This document shows positions 18,224 to 27,401 of a DNA stretch of 64,000 nt, in pieces. How positions within the stretch are numbered: position 1 is the stretch's first letter; the number at the start of each line of letters is the position of its first letter. The DNA comes from Nitrosovibrio sp. Nv6 (GTDB taxonomy: Bacteria > Pseudomonadota > Gammaproteobacteria > Burkholderiales > Nitrosomonadaceae): positions 372,001 to 436,000 of the forward strand of contig NZ_FODX01000002.1 of the NCBI RefSeq assembly GCF_900110495.1. The letters run 5' to 3'. Both the position numbers and the translations under genes were made by a program. The notes under the pieces were generated by a model. That model saw only the letters and a list, made by a program, of their open reading frames with translations. It searched no databases and was not told the origin of the DNA.

Positions 18224-19383
18224 AGCCCGACTTGTAATCGTTTCTCTACGAAAGCGATTCTATCGTTCAGAGGGCCAGGGCTATTTTTGCCACCACCCGT
18301 TGTTAATCCAACAAAAACGGGATCTAATTTGATTTGTGTTAGCAGCTTCGTCAGCTTACCTATTTGCTCTGGATCATTCTCATTTATCCCATCGATCACC
18401 GCTTGGATACCTATTGTAAAAGCTTCGTAATGGTAGACGCCGAAAGCTCTAACGAGCGCTGTCAAATTACCATTTGCTCGGCTAAAGGAATTATCACCAA
18501 GCGTAAGTTTAAGTATTCGGAACGTCTTCGCGAACACTTGCCCCTCTCTAAGATAATCAAATGGCTCAGCATGCTCCGGATCAGAAACAGCTTCCATATA
18601 TTCTGTCAAAAAATCCGCAACATCATGCCTAAATTGGGCTCGCCAATTTTTAAAGGCAAAAAATCGTAGAACTAACTCCTTATCATAAGCTCCATACCAT
18701 TGCACTTCTGATATAGTCGAAATGCATTCTTTAAAATCAGAATTTGAATCAGCTAAATTAATTATGAAGTCATTGAAATTTGGGTCTAACAGTCTTATTG
18801 TACAATTTCGCAGCTGCTGATGTGTTAGTGCTTCACCTCCAGTGTTTAGTCGTTTGAACATATGATATTTAAATTTCGGGTTACTGCCTTTTCTTACAAC
18901 CTCCACTCGAACAAATGAACGTTTAAGCTTGATTTGTAATGCCGTCCCTAAATCGTCATATGTCTTTCCGTTCAGCGCTTTAATTATGTCGCAATCTTGT
19001 AGCTCTAATTGCTGACCTTGGACGACTGGCGGTTTTAAATGCGGTGCGTCAAGCATCCCTCTAAAATGAAGATATGAAGATAATCTTTGGAGTCCATCTA
19101 TAAGCAGTTTCTTCCCATCATCTTCTTCAACTACATAAATAGGTGGTACAGGCATTTCCAACAATAGAGATTCTATAAACCTTGATCGCGCACCCTCTGT
19201 CCACAAAAATAGCCTTTGATAGTCTGGGCTTATATCCAACTCACCCTCAGCAACCATACTTGCCAATTCATTAAATGAGATATCCAGACTTTGAGTATGG
19301 ACATTTCTTAATTGCAGATCGACGTCTTGAATTAGCTCTACTACTTCACTAGCTTGAGGTTGGCTTGCCATATTTATTCCCAT
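18220..19383 (-). CDS. DUF262 (GmrSD-type, ParB-like) protein
   Basis: 387 residues. The N-terminal DUF262 domain shows ISPDYQRLFLW (51-61), LIDGLQRLSS (94-103), which carries the ParB/Srx-like DGxQR signature, and FKRLNTGGEALTHQQLRN (176-193). DUF262 is the NTP-binding/hydrolysing half of GmrSD type IV restriction enzymes. No DUF1524 HNH nuclease domain is seen in the C-terminal half, so a nuclease must come from a partner, perhaps the HEPN protein encoded next. Its ATG directly abuts the methyltransferase stop (TGAATG); a second ATG at 19371 is an alternative start. Confidence 0.85.
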   Translation of the reverse strand: MGINMASQPQASEVVELIQDVDLQLRNVHTQSLDISFNELASMVAEGELDISPDYQRLFLWTEGARSRFIESLLLEMPVPPIYVVEEDDGKKLLIDGLQRLSSYLHFRGMLDAPHLKPPVVQGQQLELQDCDIIKALNGKTYDDLGTALQIKLKRSFVRVEVVRKGSNPKFKYHMFKRLNTGGEALTHQQLRNCTIRLLDPNFNDFIINLADSNSDFKECISTISEVQWYGAYDKELVLRFFAFKNWRAQFRHDVADFLTEYMEAVSDPEHAEPFDYLREGQVFAKTFRILKLTLGDNSFSRANGNLTALVRAFGVYHYEAFTIGIQAVIDGINENDPEQIGKLTKLLTQIKLDPVFVGLTTGGGKNSPGPLNDRIAFVEKRLQVGL

Positions 19384-20685
19384 TCAAGTTTTTCTAAAGC
19401 AGAGAACGCTTTCGGTCGTTTGCCGCGTTTTAAGATATTTTTTTGCTTTGTGATTTAAACCCACCATTGATCTATTTGATACAAAATTGTCTTTTCTGAG
19501 CAAGTCAAGCCCATAAACGGCAGCCATTTCTGAGGTAATTGTCGGCACATCATTATGAATATCCTTATAGTAAGAATCTTGTACAACAAGGAAACACGCT
19601 CCTTCAGGTTTCAAGACTCTAGATATTTCCTTTACGCTCTCAAAAAGAGAATTGAAGTACTGTAAGTGATTTTTATAATAATAAGTTTGAGAAGCTTTTG
19701 AAGAATGACAATAAACTGCAGATAAAAACTGGGCACATGTATTCCCCCACAAGGCAGAAATTTTGATATTTTTGGCTTCAACTGTTGAAGTGCCCATTAA
19801 CGATTTCCTGAGTACTTGGAAATTTTGATTAGAGAACCTCAAAACTGCCAGCTCAATTGCTGTTGCAACCGCGTAATCAATACGAGTGCAATAAGGTGGA
19901 GAAGTAATTACAGCATCCACACTATTAGATGTTAGAGCTAGGGATTCGGCGTTTCCCAAGCCTAGCATTATTGGCACTTTATATTTCCTAGGAAAACAGG
20001 CTATTTTTTGAAGCATCATGCCCATCTGATCTATTTCATTGAGAAATACTGCTTGTATCTTCTCAAATGTGGGACGCTTCCGTCGGTATAAGCTTTTTGG
20101 TTTTTTTATCCAAGTAGGGTTACTCGGAACGAAATCTATCAAAAGCCTCCGAGTTGTTCTAAATAGTACAACGTAAAAAAAAGCGCTAAGTGAGGAAAGG
20201 GCGTTTAATCCTTCGCTTGTCTGGACCGATTTATGGTCTGAGTACGAAACTAATGTTTTATTTATTTCTACTTCGATCTGACGCACACATCGGGCACTTT
20301 CTGGCGACAGCCATTCTCGAAGAGGCTCTTCACCTGCATGATCATTTTGATGTGCTAGGGCTTGTTTAAGGATAGATTGTGCAATAGGCATTAAACTACT
20401 TGCCTCATGTGCCGGCAAAAGATTTGCCTTAGCAACTATGACCATGACGGGATTTAAATCGAATCCGATGCTTGAAAATCCTAATTTTGTCGCGGCATGT
20501 GTTGTTGTACCACCGCCATTCCAAGGATCCAAAACTACCGAGTCAGCTTGCAACTCTAAAGAATTTAACAGCTGCTCTGCAAATTGAGTCGAATAGCCAG
20601 CGTAATAAGGGAAAATAGAGCGGAGAGTAGACGCTCTCCCGGGCCTTTTCGGATTCGCAATTACTGTATTATTGAATAACAGCAT
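19384..20685 (-). CDS. DNA methyltransferase (N4/N6-type amino-methyltransferase)
   Basis: 433 residues from ATG at 20685 (AGTAGG upstream; a TTG seven codons earlier is less likely). Motif I-like LDPWNGGGTTTHAA (52-65) binds S-adenosylmethionine and is followed by the acidic motif IGFDLNP (73-79); the catalytic motif is TSPPYC (261-266). Motif I preceding TSPPY is an unusual order for the DPFxGSGTT type, which often places it C-terminally. The 170-residue insert between them may hold target recognition. First gene of a three-gene leftward operon with DUF262 and HEPN genes; it probably marks self DNA. Base composition is A+T-rich compared with ubiD upstream. Confidence 0.82.
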   Translation of the reverse strand: MLLFNNTVIANPKRPGRASTLRSIFPYYAGYSTQFAEQLLNSLELQADSVVLDPWNGGGTTTHAATKLGFSSIGFDLNPVMVIVAKANLLPAHEASSLMPIAQSILKQALAHQNDHAGEEPLREWLSPESARCVRQIEVEINKTLVSYSDHKSVQTSEGLNALSSLSAFFYVVLFRTTRRLLIDFVPSNPTWIKKPKSLYRRKRPTFEKIQAVFLNEIDQMGMMLQKIACFPRKYKVPIMLGLGNAESLALTSNSVDAVITSPPYCTRIDYAVATAIELAVLRFSNQNFQVLRKSLMGTSTVEAKNIKISALWGNTCAQFLSAVYCHSSKASQTYYYKNHLQYFNSLFESVKEISRVLKPEGACFLVVQDSYYKDIHNDVPTITSEMAAVYGLDLLRKDNFVSNRSMVGLNHKAKKYLKTRQTTESVLCFRKT

Positions 20686-20710
20686 AAAACCTACTCTGTA
20701 CGACAAATAA

Positions 20711-20739
20711 ATTATGCATTGTAATGCTCGGCTTGATAA
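20711..20739 (-). promoter_or_regulatory. Putative promoter of the methyltransferase-DUF262-HEPN operon
   Basis: On the minus strand TTATCA (20739-20734) and CATAAT (20716-20711) are separated by 17 bases, in the short gap after the ubiD stop and before the methyltransferase ATG at 20685. A dedicated promoter would separate this module from the ubi genes upstream. Confidence 0.35.
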
Positions 20740-20757
20740 TCTTATCCTTATTGTTAT

Positions 20758-22221
20758 TCACAATCCCAGCCCTTCCCACATTCCATCAATCCGCGTCTTC
20801 ACCACCGCATCCATCACAATCGGCGCACCCCATTCGCGATCGGTTTCCCCCGGCCACTTATTGGTAGCATCCAGCCCCATTTTTCCACCCAAGCCGGACA
20901 CCGGACTGGCGAAGTCCAGGTAATCGATCGGCGTATTTTCCACAATCAACGTGTCACGCGCAGGATCGACCCGCGTGGTAATGGCCCAGATGACTTCCTT
21001 CCAGTCACGGATATTAACGTCATCATCGGTGACAATAATGAATTTGGTGTACATAAACTGCCTGAGGTAGCTCCACACGCCGAACATGACGCGCTTGGCA
21101 TGGCCTGGGTACTGCTTTTTCATGCTCACCACCGCCATGCGGTAGGAGCAGCCTTCCGGCGGCAGGTAGAAATCTACGATTTCCGTAAACTGCTTTTGCA
21201 GCAAGGGCACGAATACTTCATTGAGCGCCACGCCGAGTATGGCAGGTTCGTCGGGCGGTTTGCCGGTATAGGTGGAATGGTAGATCGGGTCGCGCCGCAT
21301 GGTGATGCGCTCCACCGTGAATACAGGAAAGGTTTCCTGCTCGTTGTAGTAGCCGGTGTGGTCCCCGAACGGGCCTTCCACAGCCGTCTCGCTGGGATAG
21401 ATGTATCCTTCCAGCACAATCTCGGCACTGGCTGGAACCTGTAGATCATGGCTCAGACATTTGACGATTTCAGTCTTCGCGCCGCGCAACAAACCGGCGA
21501 ATTGATATTCGCTCAAACTATCCGGCACCGGCGTTACCGCGCCAAGTATGGTCGCTGGGTCGGCCCCCAGCGCCACGGCAATGGGGTAAGGCTGTCCGGG
21601 ATTAGCAAGACAAAAATCGCGAAAATCCAGCGCTCCGCCCCGATGGGCCAGCCAGCGCATGATCAGTTTATTGGGCCCGATCACCTGTTGCCGGTAAATA
21701 CCCAGATTCTGACGCGTCTTGTGCGGGCCTCTGGTGACGGTCAGCCCCCAGGTGATCAGCGGGCCCACATCTCCCGGCCAGCAGGTCTGGATTGGCAGCC
21801 TGCCGAGATCCACGTCTTTGCCTTCCCATACGATTTCCTGACACGGGGCTCGCGAAAGCTCTTTCGGCGCCATATTGAGTACCTGCTTCAGCACGGGGAA
21901 TTTATCCCATGCATCTTTCAAGCCTTTGGGCGGGTCGGGCTCTTTCAGATAGGCAAGAAGTTTTCCGACTTCCCGCAGCGCGCCAACCGAATCCTGCCCC
22001 ATGCCCATCGCCACACGCCGGGGTGTGCCGAACAGATTTCCGAGCACGGGGATGGTATGCCCCTTGGGTTTTTCAAACAGAATGGCGGGACCGCCTGCTT
22101 TCAATACCCGGTCGCAGATTTCGGTCATTTCCAGATGGGGATCGATTTCGGCGCTTATGCGTTTCAGTTCGCCCTGATTTTCCAGTTGGGCGATGAAATC
22201 GCGCAGATCCTTGTATTTCAT
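20758..22221 (-). CDS. ubiD: UbiD, 3-octaprenyl-4-hydroxybenzoate decarboxylase
   Basis: 487 residues, near the usual 490-500. The conserved start [10 protein letters not shown], the prenyl-FMN domain ([19 protein letters not shown]) and the motif [11 protein letters not shown] are all present. It removes the carboxyl group of prenylated 4-hydroxybenzoate in ubiquinone synthesis and needs prenyl-FMN made by UbiX, which is not in this window. It is third in a ubiC-ubiA-ubiD operon, nine bases after ubiA. Confidence 0.95.
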   Translation of the reverse strand: MKYKDLRDFIAQLENQGELKRISAEIDPHLEMTEICDRVLKAGGPAILFEKPKGHTIPVLGNLFGTPRRVAMGMGQDSVGALREVGKLLAYLKEPDPPKGLKDAWDKFPVLKQVLNMAPKELSRAPCQEIVWEGKDVDLGRLPIQTCWPGDVGPLITWGLTVTRGPHKTRQNLGIYRQQVIGPNKLIMRWLAHRGGALDFRDFCLANPGQPYPIAVALGADPATILGAVTPVPDSLSEYQFAGLLRGAKTEIVKCLSHDLQVPASAEIVLEGYIYPSETAVEGPFGDHTGYYNEQETFPVFTVERITMRRDPIYHSTYTGKPPDEPAILGVALNEVFVPLLQKQFTEIVDFYLPPEGCSYRMAVVSMKKQYPGHAKRVMFGVWSYLRQFMYTKFIIVTDDDVNIRDWKEVIWAITTRVDPARDTLIVENTPIDYLDFASPVSGLGGKMGLDATNKWPGETDREWGAPIVMDAVVKTRIDGMWEGLGL

Positions 22222-22230
22222 GGGGATCGC

Positions 22231-23103
22231 TTATAAGGTTGCCGTTAGAAGGTAATCAAACGCAATGCCGGCAAATATCGTTGCGCCCACCCAGTTGTTG
22301 TGAAGAAAAGCCTTGAAGCAGTGCGCCCGGTCGCGGTCGTGAATCAGGCGGTACTGATAAAGTATCAGTCCCAGCGCAGCCGCTAGACCCGCATAGTAAA
22401 TAACGCCCAGTTGATGGATAACTCCTATCGCGGTCATCATGCCAAGAAAAATGATATGACACAGCATCACGCCCGCCACATCGAACCGGCCGAAAGTAAT
22501 GGCGGAAGTCTTGATGCCAATCTTGAGATCGTCGATCTTGTCCACCATTGCATACTCTGTGTCGTAGGCGATTACCCAAAGGAGGTTCGCCGCCATCAAT
22601 AGCCAGGCCATGCAGGGTACTTCCCCTGTTTGCGCGGCAAAAGCCATTGGGATGCCGAAGCTGAAGGCAATGCCGAGATACGCCTGGGGCATGGCGAAGA
22701 AGCGCTTGGTGAATGGATAGCTTGCGGCGAGAAAAAGTGCAAGCACCGACAGCTCAAGCGTGAGCCGGTTGAGCGGCAGTATCAGCAGAAACGCGCACAG
22801 ACTTAATCCGGCAGCTAGCAGCAGGGCTTCTTTGGAGCTCAGCTTGCCGGTGGCCAGGGGACGATTTTTGGTGCGTTCGACATGCGCATCGAAATTACGG
22901 TCGGCATAGTCGTTGACGACGCAGCCGGCGGAGCGCATTAGTACCGTGCCCAGCACAAATATCACCAGAATATCCGTGTTGGGTATACCGCCGGCGGCAA
23001 GCCACAGGCCCCATAATGTCGGCCACAGCAGCAGCAATATACCGATGGGCTTGTCCAGGCGCATCAGCTTTTCATAATGACCCAGGCGCTGTGTTAACGT
23101 CAC
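22231..23103 (-). CDS. ubiA: UbiA, 4-hydroxybenzoate octaprenyltransferase
   Basis: 290 residues from GTG at 23103, identical in length to E. coli UbiA; the frame is open further upstream but that is overlap with ubiC. Asp-rich motif [15 protein letters not shown] binds Mg-prenyl diphosphate, and the second motif is DKIDDLKIG. Several membrane segments are clear. The GTG start overlaps the ubiC TAG stop by one base (TAGTG), so the two are coupled. It attaches the prenyl tail to 4-hydroxybenzoate at the inner membrane. Confidence 0.95.
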   Translation of the reverse strand: MTLTQRLGHYEKLMRLDKPIGILLLLWPTLWGLWLAAGGIPNTDILVIFVLGTVLMRSAGCVVNDYADRNFDAHVERTKNRPLATGKLSSKEALLLAAGLSLCAFLLILPLNRLTLELSVLALFLAASYPFTKRFFAMPQAYLGIAFSFGIPMAFAAQTGEVPCMAWLLMAANLLWVIAYDTEYAMVDKIDDLKIGIKTSAITFGRFDVAGVMLCHIIFLGMMTAIGVIHQLGVIYYAGLAAALGLILYQYRLIHDRDRAHCFKAFLHNNWVGATIFAGIAFDYLLTATL

Positions 23104-23645
23104 TATGCCAACTCCAGAATGGAAGGAAGAAATACTTCGGTAACGAGTATGGATTGCCCATGCAGGCTGAATAAGGAGCGCCGCGCCCACAGACCGGGCG
23201 GTTTTGCCTGCAAACCCCGACAGGCACGGGTGAAAAGCGGATGCGCTGAATTCAATCTTTTGAATCGAAGCGGTGTGCGTTTTATCACAGGATTGGTAAA
23301 CAATACGGTGCCTAGCGACTTGTTACCGAGACCACTCAATCCGCGCCATGCGCCCCGCAGATCTTTCCTCGCCACTACCGAGTGGGCAAATACCACCGGC
23401 GTGCTGCCGCAATACAAATATACCTCCCGTACCAGGGCCAGTTCATTCCGGCGCAAGTTCATCACGGCAAGTTCGTCTCCGCATACTTTGGCCAGCGACT
23501 GGAATACAGGTTTAACGCTAAACTCTCTACAGCAGCGCTGCTGGATGAGCTGGGTAAGCGAACCGCGATTCTGCAACCAGCCGCGAGCGCGGGTTGAGAC
23601 GGACGACGGCGCGGGATGCCATGACGATAACTGGACAGCATTCAT
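23103..23645 (-). CDS. ubiC: UbiC, chorismate lyase
   Basis: 180 residues. The segments [20 protein letters not shown] and [18 protein letters not shown] are the UbiC family core, with the arginine and glutamate expected near the active site ([13 protein letters not shown] at the C-terminus). It converts chorismate to 4-hydroxybenzoate and pyruvate, the first step before UbiA and UbiD, whose genes follow directly. Confidence 0.9.
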   Translation of the reverse strand: MNAVQLSSWHPAPSSVSTRARGWLQNRGSLTQLIQQRCCREFSVKPVFQSLAKVCGDELAVMNLRRNELALVREVYLYCGSTPVVFAHSVVARKDLRGAWRGLSGLGNKSLGTVLFTNPVIKRTPLRFKRLNSAHPLFTRACRGLQAKPPGLWARRSLFSLHGQSILVTEVFLPSILELA

Positions 23646-23931
23646 TACAGCGAAACTGAAAAGGGTGAATTATGCCGCATAATCCAGCGCGGCTGAACCT
23701 TATCCCTGAAGAACAGCCGTTCGAGAACGTTTCGCGCTCCTTAGGGTTTGTCGCCAATCCGCTAGTCAAACGTGGCACTTCACGCCGCCAGCCAAGCCGG
23801 CAGGACGCACCGCCTACTTCATGGATATGATGAGGGAAAGAGGCGAGCAGAAGGTGGCGTGAATCGATATGGAAGGGACTGCTGAAGTGGCCAGAGGGTA
23901 TTTTCGCATATACGAAATACCCTCTCCCCCT
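23646..23931. other. Gap between ubiC and hupB
   Basis: Holds the ubiC promoter region (leftward). A plus-strand 52-codon frame, ATG 23672 to stop 23830, is preceded by AAAGGGTGAATT and reads MPHNPARLNLIPEEQPFENV at its start. An overlapping second frame reads AGRTAYFMDMMRERGEQKVA just before a stop at about 23864. Neither is recognised. They may be fragments of one frameshifted small gene. Confidence 0.3.
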
Positions 23932-24210
23932 TTATCCGCCGTTGACCGCGGCCTTGAGTGGAGCACTTGGCTTGAATGCCGGAACCCTTGATGCGGCAAT
24001 TTTAAGTTCTTCACCTGTCCTGGGATTGCGGCCGGTGCGCGCTGCGCGCTCACGGATCTCGAAGGTTCCAAAGCCGATCAGGGAGACGGAATCACCCTTT
24101 TTCAGAGTATCCGCAATGATTTCGGTCAACGCCATCACGGCGCGGTTGGCATCGTTTTTGGTGGAGCCGGTTTTCGCCGCCATTGCATCAATGAGTTCGT
24201 TCCTGTTCAT
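23932..24210 (-). CDS. hupB: DNA-binding protein HU (beta type)
   Basis: 92 residues, full HU length. MNRNELIDAMAAKTGSTK begins the helical dimerisation body, SLIGFGTFEIRERAARTGRNPRTGE is the beta-arm with the Pro in RNP that kinks DNA, and FKPSAPLKAAVNG ends the protein. It is a nucleoid-associated protein. A decayed partial second copy lies about 220 bases upstream on the same strand, indicating an old duplication. Confidence 0.95.
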   Translation of the reverse strand: MNRNELIDAMAAKTGSTKNDANRAVMALTEIIADTLKKGDSVSLIGFGTFEIRERAARTGRNPRTGEELKIAASRVPAFKPSAPLKAAVNGG

Positions 24211-24434
24211 GGTCTCTCCTCTTTTAAGGGTAAGGGTTACTGGGTTTGTTTCGTTTTGCTGCGGGGAAGGCGTATTGCTACCCTACATCTGGTTATCATC
24301 TCGCCTGCGCCATGTCATATCTCTCCACCTGACGGTGGAGCAGGGTGACATGTTTTCCCGGCACGTGGCCTCGAGGTCTCGAAAGTGGTGACGAGAATCC
24401 CGATACGGTTTTGCGCCTGTAACACTGATTCAGG

Positions 24435-24545
24435 GCATCCGTGGCCTTAAGCACAGCACCTGCCTTGAATGCAGGAATCCTGAGGCAGCGATTTTGCGTT
24501 CTTCTGGGGATTGTAGTCCGTATGTGCACGCTCATGCGCTTTGCC
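24435..24545 (-). pseudogene. Remnant of a second HU gene
   Basis: About 110 bases line up with the 3' half of hupB in the same orientation: the CCGTGGCCTTAAGCACAGCA, CTTGAATGCAGGAATCC, GATTTTGCGTTCTTC and GGGGATTGTAGTCCGTATGT blocks correspond to bases about 23944-24050 of hupB, with small deletions that break the frame. The first half of the gene is missing. Seen by direct comparison of the two stretches. Confidence 0.65.
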
Positions 24546-24558
24546 GGAAGGACCTCGT

Positions 24559-25017
24559 TTATTGGTCGTCCAACTCAAGCGTAAAGCGCAGGAGCGAAGG
24601 TGAGTCGCCTTCGCTGGGGGGAATTAAAGTCACTACATTACTGCCGGGTTTTGGGTTATCCAGATGATGGCACATGCCGTTGACCGTTGCTCCCATCTGA
24701 GTTTCCATGTTTTTGTAAGACACTACTCCCGAGACCTTGGCCTGGGCTTGCAGTTCAAGATACTCATCTGTATGGATAGGACCTATCACAGTACCGTTGA
24801 TAATCGCGTGCGAAACCTGGATCGCACCTTGAACAAACCCTCCCTCACTCATTACCAGCGTGCTGGGCTTGTCGCCTAATGCAGTAACGTTTCCGATTAC
24901 ACGGCCATCTATTCGCAACCCTCCCTGAAAGTTGATATCGCCGTGGACTTGGGTATCTACACCGACGAGTCCGGTTATCTGGTTTTGCGGTTCACTGAGC
25001 TTTTTTTTTCTGAACAC
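24559..25017 (-). CDS. Bactofilin-family cytoskeletal protein
   Basis: 152 residues from GTG at 25017, chosen because AAAGGA lies at correct spacing; the frame extends 29 codons upstream without a good start. A short charged tail (FRKKKLSEP) precedes a repetitive beta-helical DUF583/bactofilin domain (GDINFQGGLRIDGRVIGNV, GGFVQGAIQVSHAIINGTV). Bactofilins polymerise without nucleotide and scaffold cell-shape or envelope functions. No peptidase partner is adjacent. Confidence 0.85.
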   Translation of the reverse strand: MFRKKKLSEPQNQITGLVGVDTQVHGDINFQGGLRIDGRVIGNVTALGDKPSTLVMSEGGFVQGAIQVSHAIINGTVIGPIHTDEYLELQAQAKVSGVVSYKNMETQMGATVNGMCHHLDNPKPGSNVVTLIPPSEGDSPSLLRFTLELDDQ

Positions 25018-25348
25018 TTTGTCTATCCTTTCACAAGAGGTCTTTATAAGTATTAACAGATACAGGATTTGCCCTCTATCGGCGCAGCCTGCAACGAATG
25101 CCACAGCAATAATGATTGAAACTTTTTTTTGTTAATTAATTCAAAATGCGCTCCCTGGTTGTAAAGCCATGCAGTGCACGGGGCAAGCTGTTGCGAGATT
25201 GTCAAGTCGGAAAACAGAATCCTTACAGGATCCTTAGATGTTTTACGGCCTTGGTGTACAAATCTGAAGGGTGACCGGCTCTGCAAAAATGTAGCCAGCG
25301 ACGATGTCAGTCTTAAGCGAAACTTACTTTTGAAGAAAGGAGTTTTGT
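25018..25348. other. Gap between bactofilin gene and IS3 remnant
   Basis: No gene seen. It holds the upstream region of the bactofilin gene (leftward) and, right of about 25250, probably the leader of the old insertion sequence. The stretch TTGAAGAAAGGAG at 25330-25342 is the ribosome binding site kept by the IS remnant. Confidence 0.3.
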
Positions 25349-25521
25349 ATGAAGACGAAACGGTTCAGCGTGGAGCAGATTGCTGCGGTACTGAAGGAAG
25401 CGGGGGCTGGCATGCCGGTTGCAAGACCCGCAAAACGGCGCTGCAGCCATACATGAAAGAGTTGGCAATGGCGCGGATGCGGTATGGCTATCGCAAGATC
25501 GGGCGTTGGGTCGATCAATAA
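25349..25521 (+). pseudogene. Decayed IS3-family transposase (orfA/orfB fragments)
   Basis: ATG at 25349 with AAAGGAG upstream opens MKTKRFSVEQIAAVLKEA, the typical start of IS3-family OrfA (helix-turn-helix). The frame soon breaks; in another frame the end reads YMKELAMARMRYGYRKIG, an OrfB-like phrase (ELAxxRxRYGYRxI), then a stop at 25521. Only about 170 bases survive, so a large internal deletion removed the catalytic domain. Confidence 0.7.
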
Positions 25522-25629
25522 CCCAAACGCTCATTTTTGAACTGGCATAAAAAACGATAGCAGGTTACGATGAACGTACGCCGCGGTTAACACGGGGCCC
25601 GCTATTGGCGCCGGTCCAGGATAAATCTA

Positions 25630-26628
25630 TCAACGTTTTCTCGATAGCAGCACCAACAGCGTCGGCACACCCAGCAAGGCTGTCAGTACGCCTACCGGTA
25701 ATTGCTGGGGCGCCCACAACGTGCGGGCCAAAGTATCAGCCAGTGTAAGAAAGCTGCCTCCCAAAAGTATTGACAAGGGTAGCAGCCAGCGAAAATCATT
25801 GATGCCCAGCAGGCGGATAGCATGCGGCACAATCAGACCGACGAAACCGATTGCGCCTGCCAGCATCAGCGCCGCGACGGTCGCCAGTGATGCGCAAAAA
25901 TAGATCCCGACCTGCAACGGCAATACTGCAACGCCCAGCGTTTTTGCCTTCATCTGGCCGAGGCTCAAAACATTGAGACTGCCGGAAAAGAGCAAGCTCA
26001 CGCTCGCTACGAGAATCAGCGTTGTCCAGGCAGACAGCGACTCTTCTGCGCGGGAAATATCCCCCATCAACCAGAACAGCATGCCTTTTACATCGCTGGC
26101 TGGCGCCAGGGTCAGGATAAGCGTGGTCAACGCGGTACAACCAGCGGACAACACTACGCCTGTCAGGAGCAGTCGATAAAGATTCCAGTCGCCGGCGCGA
26201 TAACTCAAGCCAAATACAATGGCAATTGCCGTCAATGCGCCAGCCAGGGAGGCGACGTTGATCAGCATGAGCCCCCATCCCAGCAGCATCGCGAGGAGCG
26301 CACCAACTGCGGCTCCGCCGGATACCCCCAGGATATAAGGATCAGCCAGCGGGTTACGTAATAATACCTGTAACAGCGACCCCGCAAGAGCCAGCAGACC
26401 GCCGCAGGCAAACGCAGCCAGCACACGCGGCAAGCGAAGCTGCCAGATAATTTGATGCACGATGCTATCGTTCCTGTCCACGTGCGACAGCAGTGCCTGG
26501 ATAATGCCGGAAACAGGAATGTCAACGCTGCCGAAAAGCAATCCGGTAAACAGACTGCCAAGAGCCAGCAGACTGAAGAGAATCAGCAATAATAAGGGAT
26601 ATCTGGCGGAAGTCACGCCAATGGGCAA
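25630..26628 (-). CDS. FecCD/BtuC-family ABC transporter permease
   Basis: 332 residues with about nine or ten hydrophobic segments. RLPRVLAAFACGGLLALAGS and LLRNPLADPYILGVSGGAAVG are the family hallmarks of permeases for iron-siderophore, haem or vitamin B12 uptake. Its ATPase and periplasmic binding protein genes are not adjacent: a HAD phosphatase lies upstream and an IS3 remnant downstream, so the operon may have been broken. No ATG fits the start; TTG at 26628 or GTG at 26616 are candidates. Substrate unknown. Confidence 0.85.
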   Translation of the reverse strand: MPIGVTSARYPLLLLILFSLLALGSLFTGLLFGSVDIPVSGIIQALLSHVDRNDSIVHQIIWQLRLPRVLAAFACGGLLALAGSLLQVLLRNPLADPYILGVSGGAAVGALLAMLLGWGLMLINVASLAGALTAIAIVFGLSYRAGDWNLYRLLLTGVVLSAGCTALTTLILTLAPASDVKGMLFWLMGDISRAEESLSAWTTLILVASVSLLFSGSLNVLSLGQMKAKTLGVAVLPLQVGIYFCASLATVAALMLAGAIGFVGLIVPHAIRLLGINDFRWLLPLSILLGGSFLTLADTLARTLWAPQQLPVGVLTALLGVPTLLVLLSRKR

Positions 26629-26738
26629 ACATTCATATTCCCGGGCCGCAGGTCGACACGCGACAGCATGTTATCGCATTTGCCGTTTTCGCCAACTCTT
26701 GTCAATCTGCGTCAGATTGAGCAGAACAGCCGCCAACA

Positions 26739-27401
26739 CTAGCGCAAGCTGATGATCGGCCATTTGTTTTTTTCCGCATGCGCCTTAAGTGTTGGATCAG
26801 GATCTACCGCCACCGGGCGGGTGACCTTATTGAGCAGCGGCAGATCGTTCAATGAATCGCTGTAGAACCAGCTTTCCAGGAACGACAGCCAGGTCAGATT
26901 GTGCTTGTCCAGCCAGCTTTCCAATCGTGCTATCTTACCCTCTCGAAAACATGGCAAGCCGGAAACCTGGCCCGTGAATTCGCCGTCCTTTTGCTCCGGT
27001 TCGGTGGCAATGAGATGGTTTATTCCGAGCGCCCTGGCGATCGGCGCGGTCACAAAGCTGTTGGTCGCGGTAATGATGACGCAAAGGTCACGGCTGAGCA
27101 TATGGCTGTTAATCAATTCCCGCGCGCTTGGCGTAATCAACGGCAGAATCCTTTTTTCCATGAATTCGCGGTGCCAGGCATCCAGTTGTGCCCGGGGATG
27201 ACGGGAAAGTGGCTTTAACTGAAAATCCAGAAACTCGTGTATATCGAGGGTGCCGGCTTTGTACTGCTCGTAAAATTCCACATTTCGGGCTTCGTAAACT
27301 TCTCGGTCGAGCACGCGCTGCTCTATCAGGAATTGCGCCCACTGAAAGTCGCTGTCGCCGGCCAAAACCGTATTATCGAGATCGAACAGCGCGAGATTCA
27401 T
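26739..27401 (-). CDS. HAD-IB family phosphatase (SerB-like)
   Basis: 220 residues. The nucleophile motif FDLDNTVLAGDSD (Asp6 and Asp8), the serine/threonine motif in CVIITATNS, and the C-terminal acidic motif YSDSLNDLPLL define a HAD-IB hydrolase of the phosphoserine-phosphatase type. Members include histidinol-phosphatase-like and lipid phosphatase enzymes; substrate cannot be told. The start overlaps the hda stop by four bases, an arrangement frequent in betaproteobacteria. Confidence 0.88.
   Translation of the reverse strand: MNLALFDLDNTVLAGDSDFQWAQFLIEQRVLDREVYEARNVEFYEQYKAGTLDIHEFLDFQLKPLSRHPRAQLDAWHREFMEKRILPLITPSARELINSHMLSRDLCVIITATNSFVTAPIARALGINHLIATEPEQKDGEFTGQVSGLPCFREGKIARLESWLDKHNLTWLSFLESWFYSDSLNDLPLLNKVTRPVAVDPDPTLKAHAEKNKWPIISLR

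Noticed and set aside
21448..22236. 262-codon open frame on the plus strand
   Set aside because: It lies antisense to ubiD, whose family motifs are intact; no start signal or recognisable domain.
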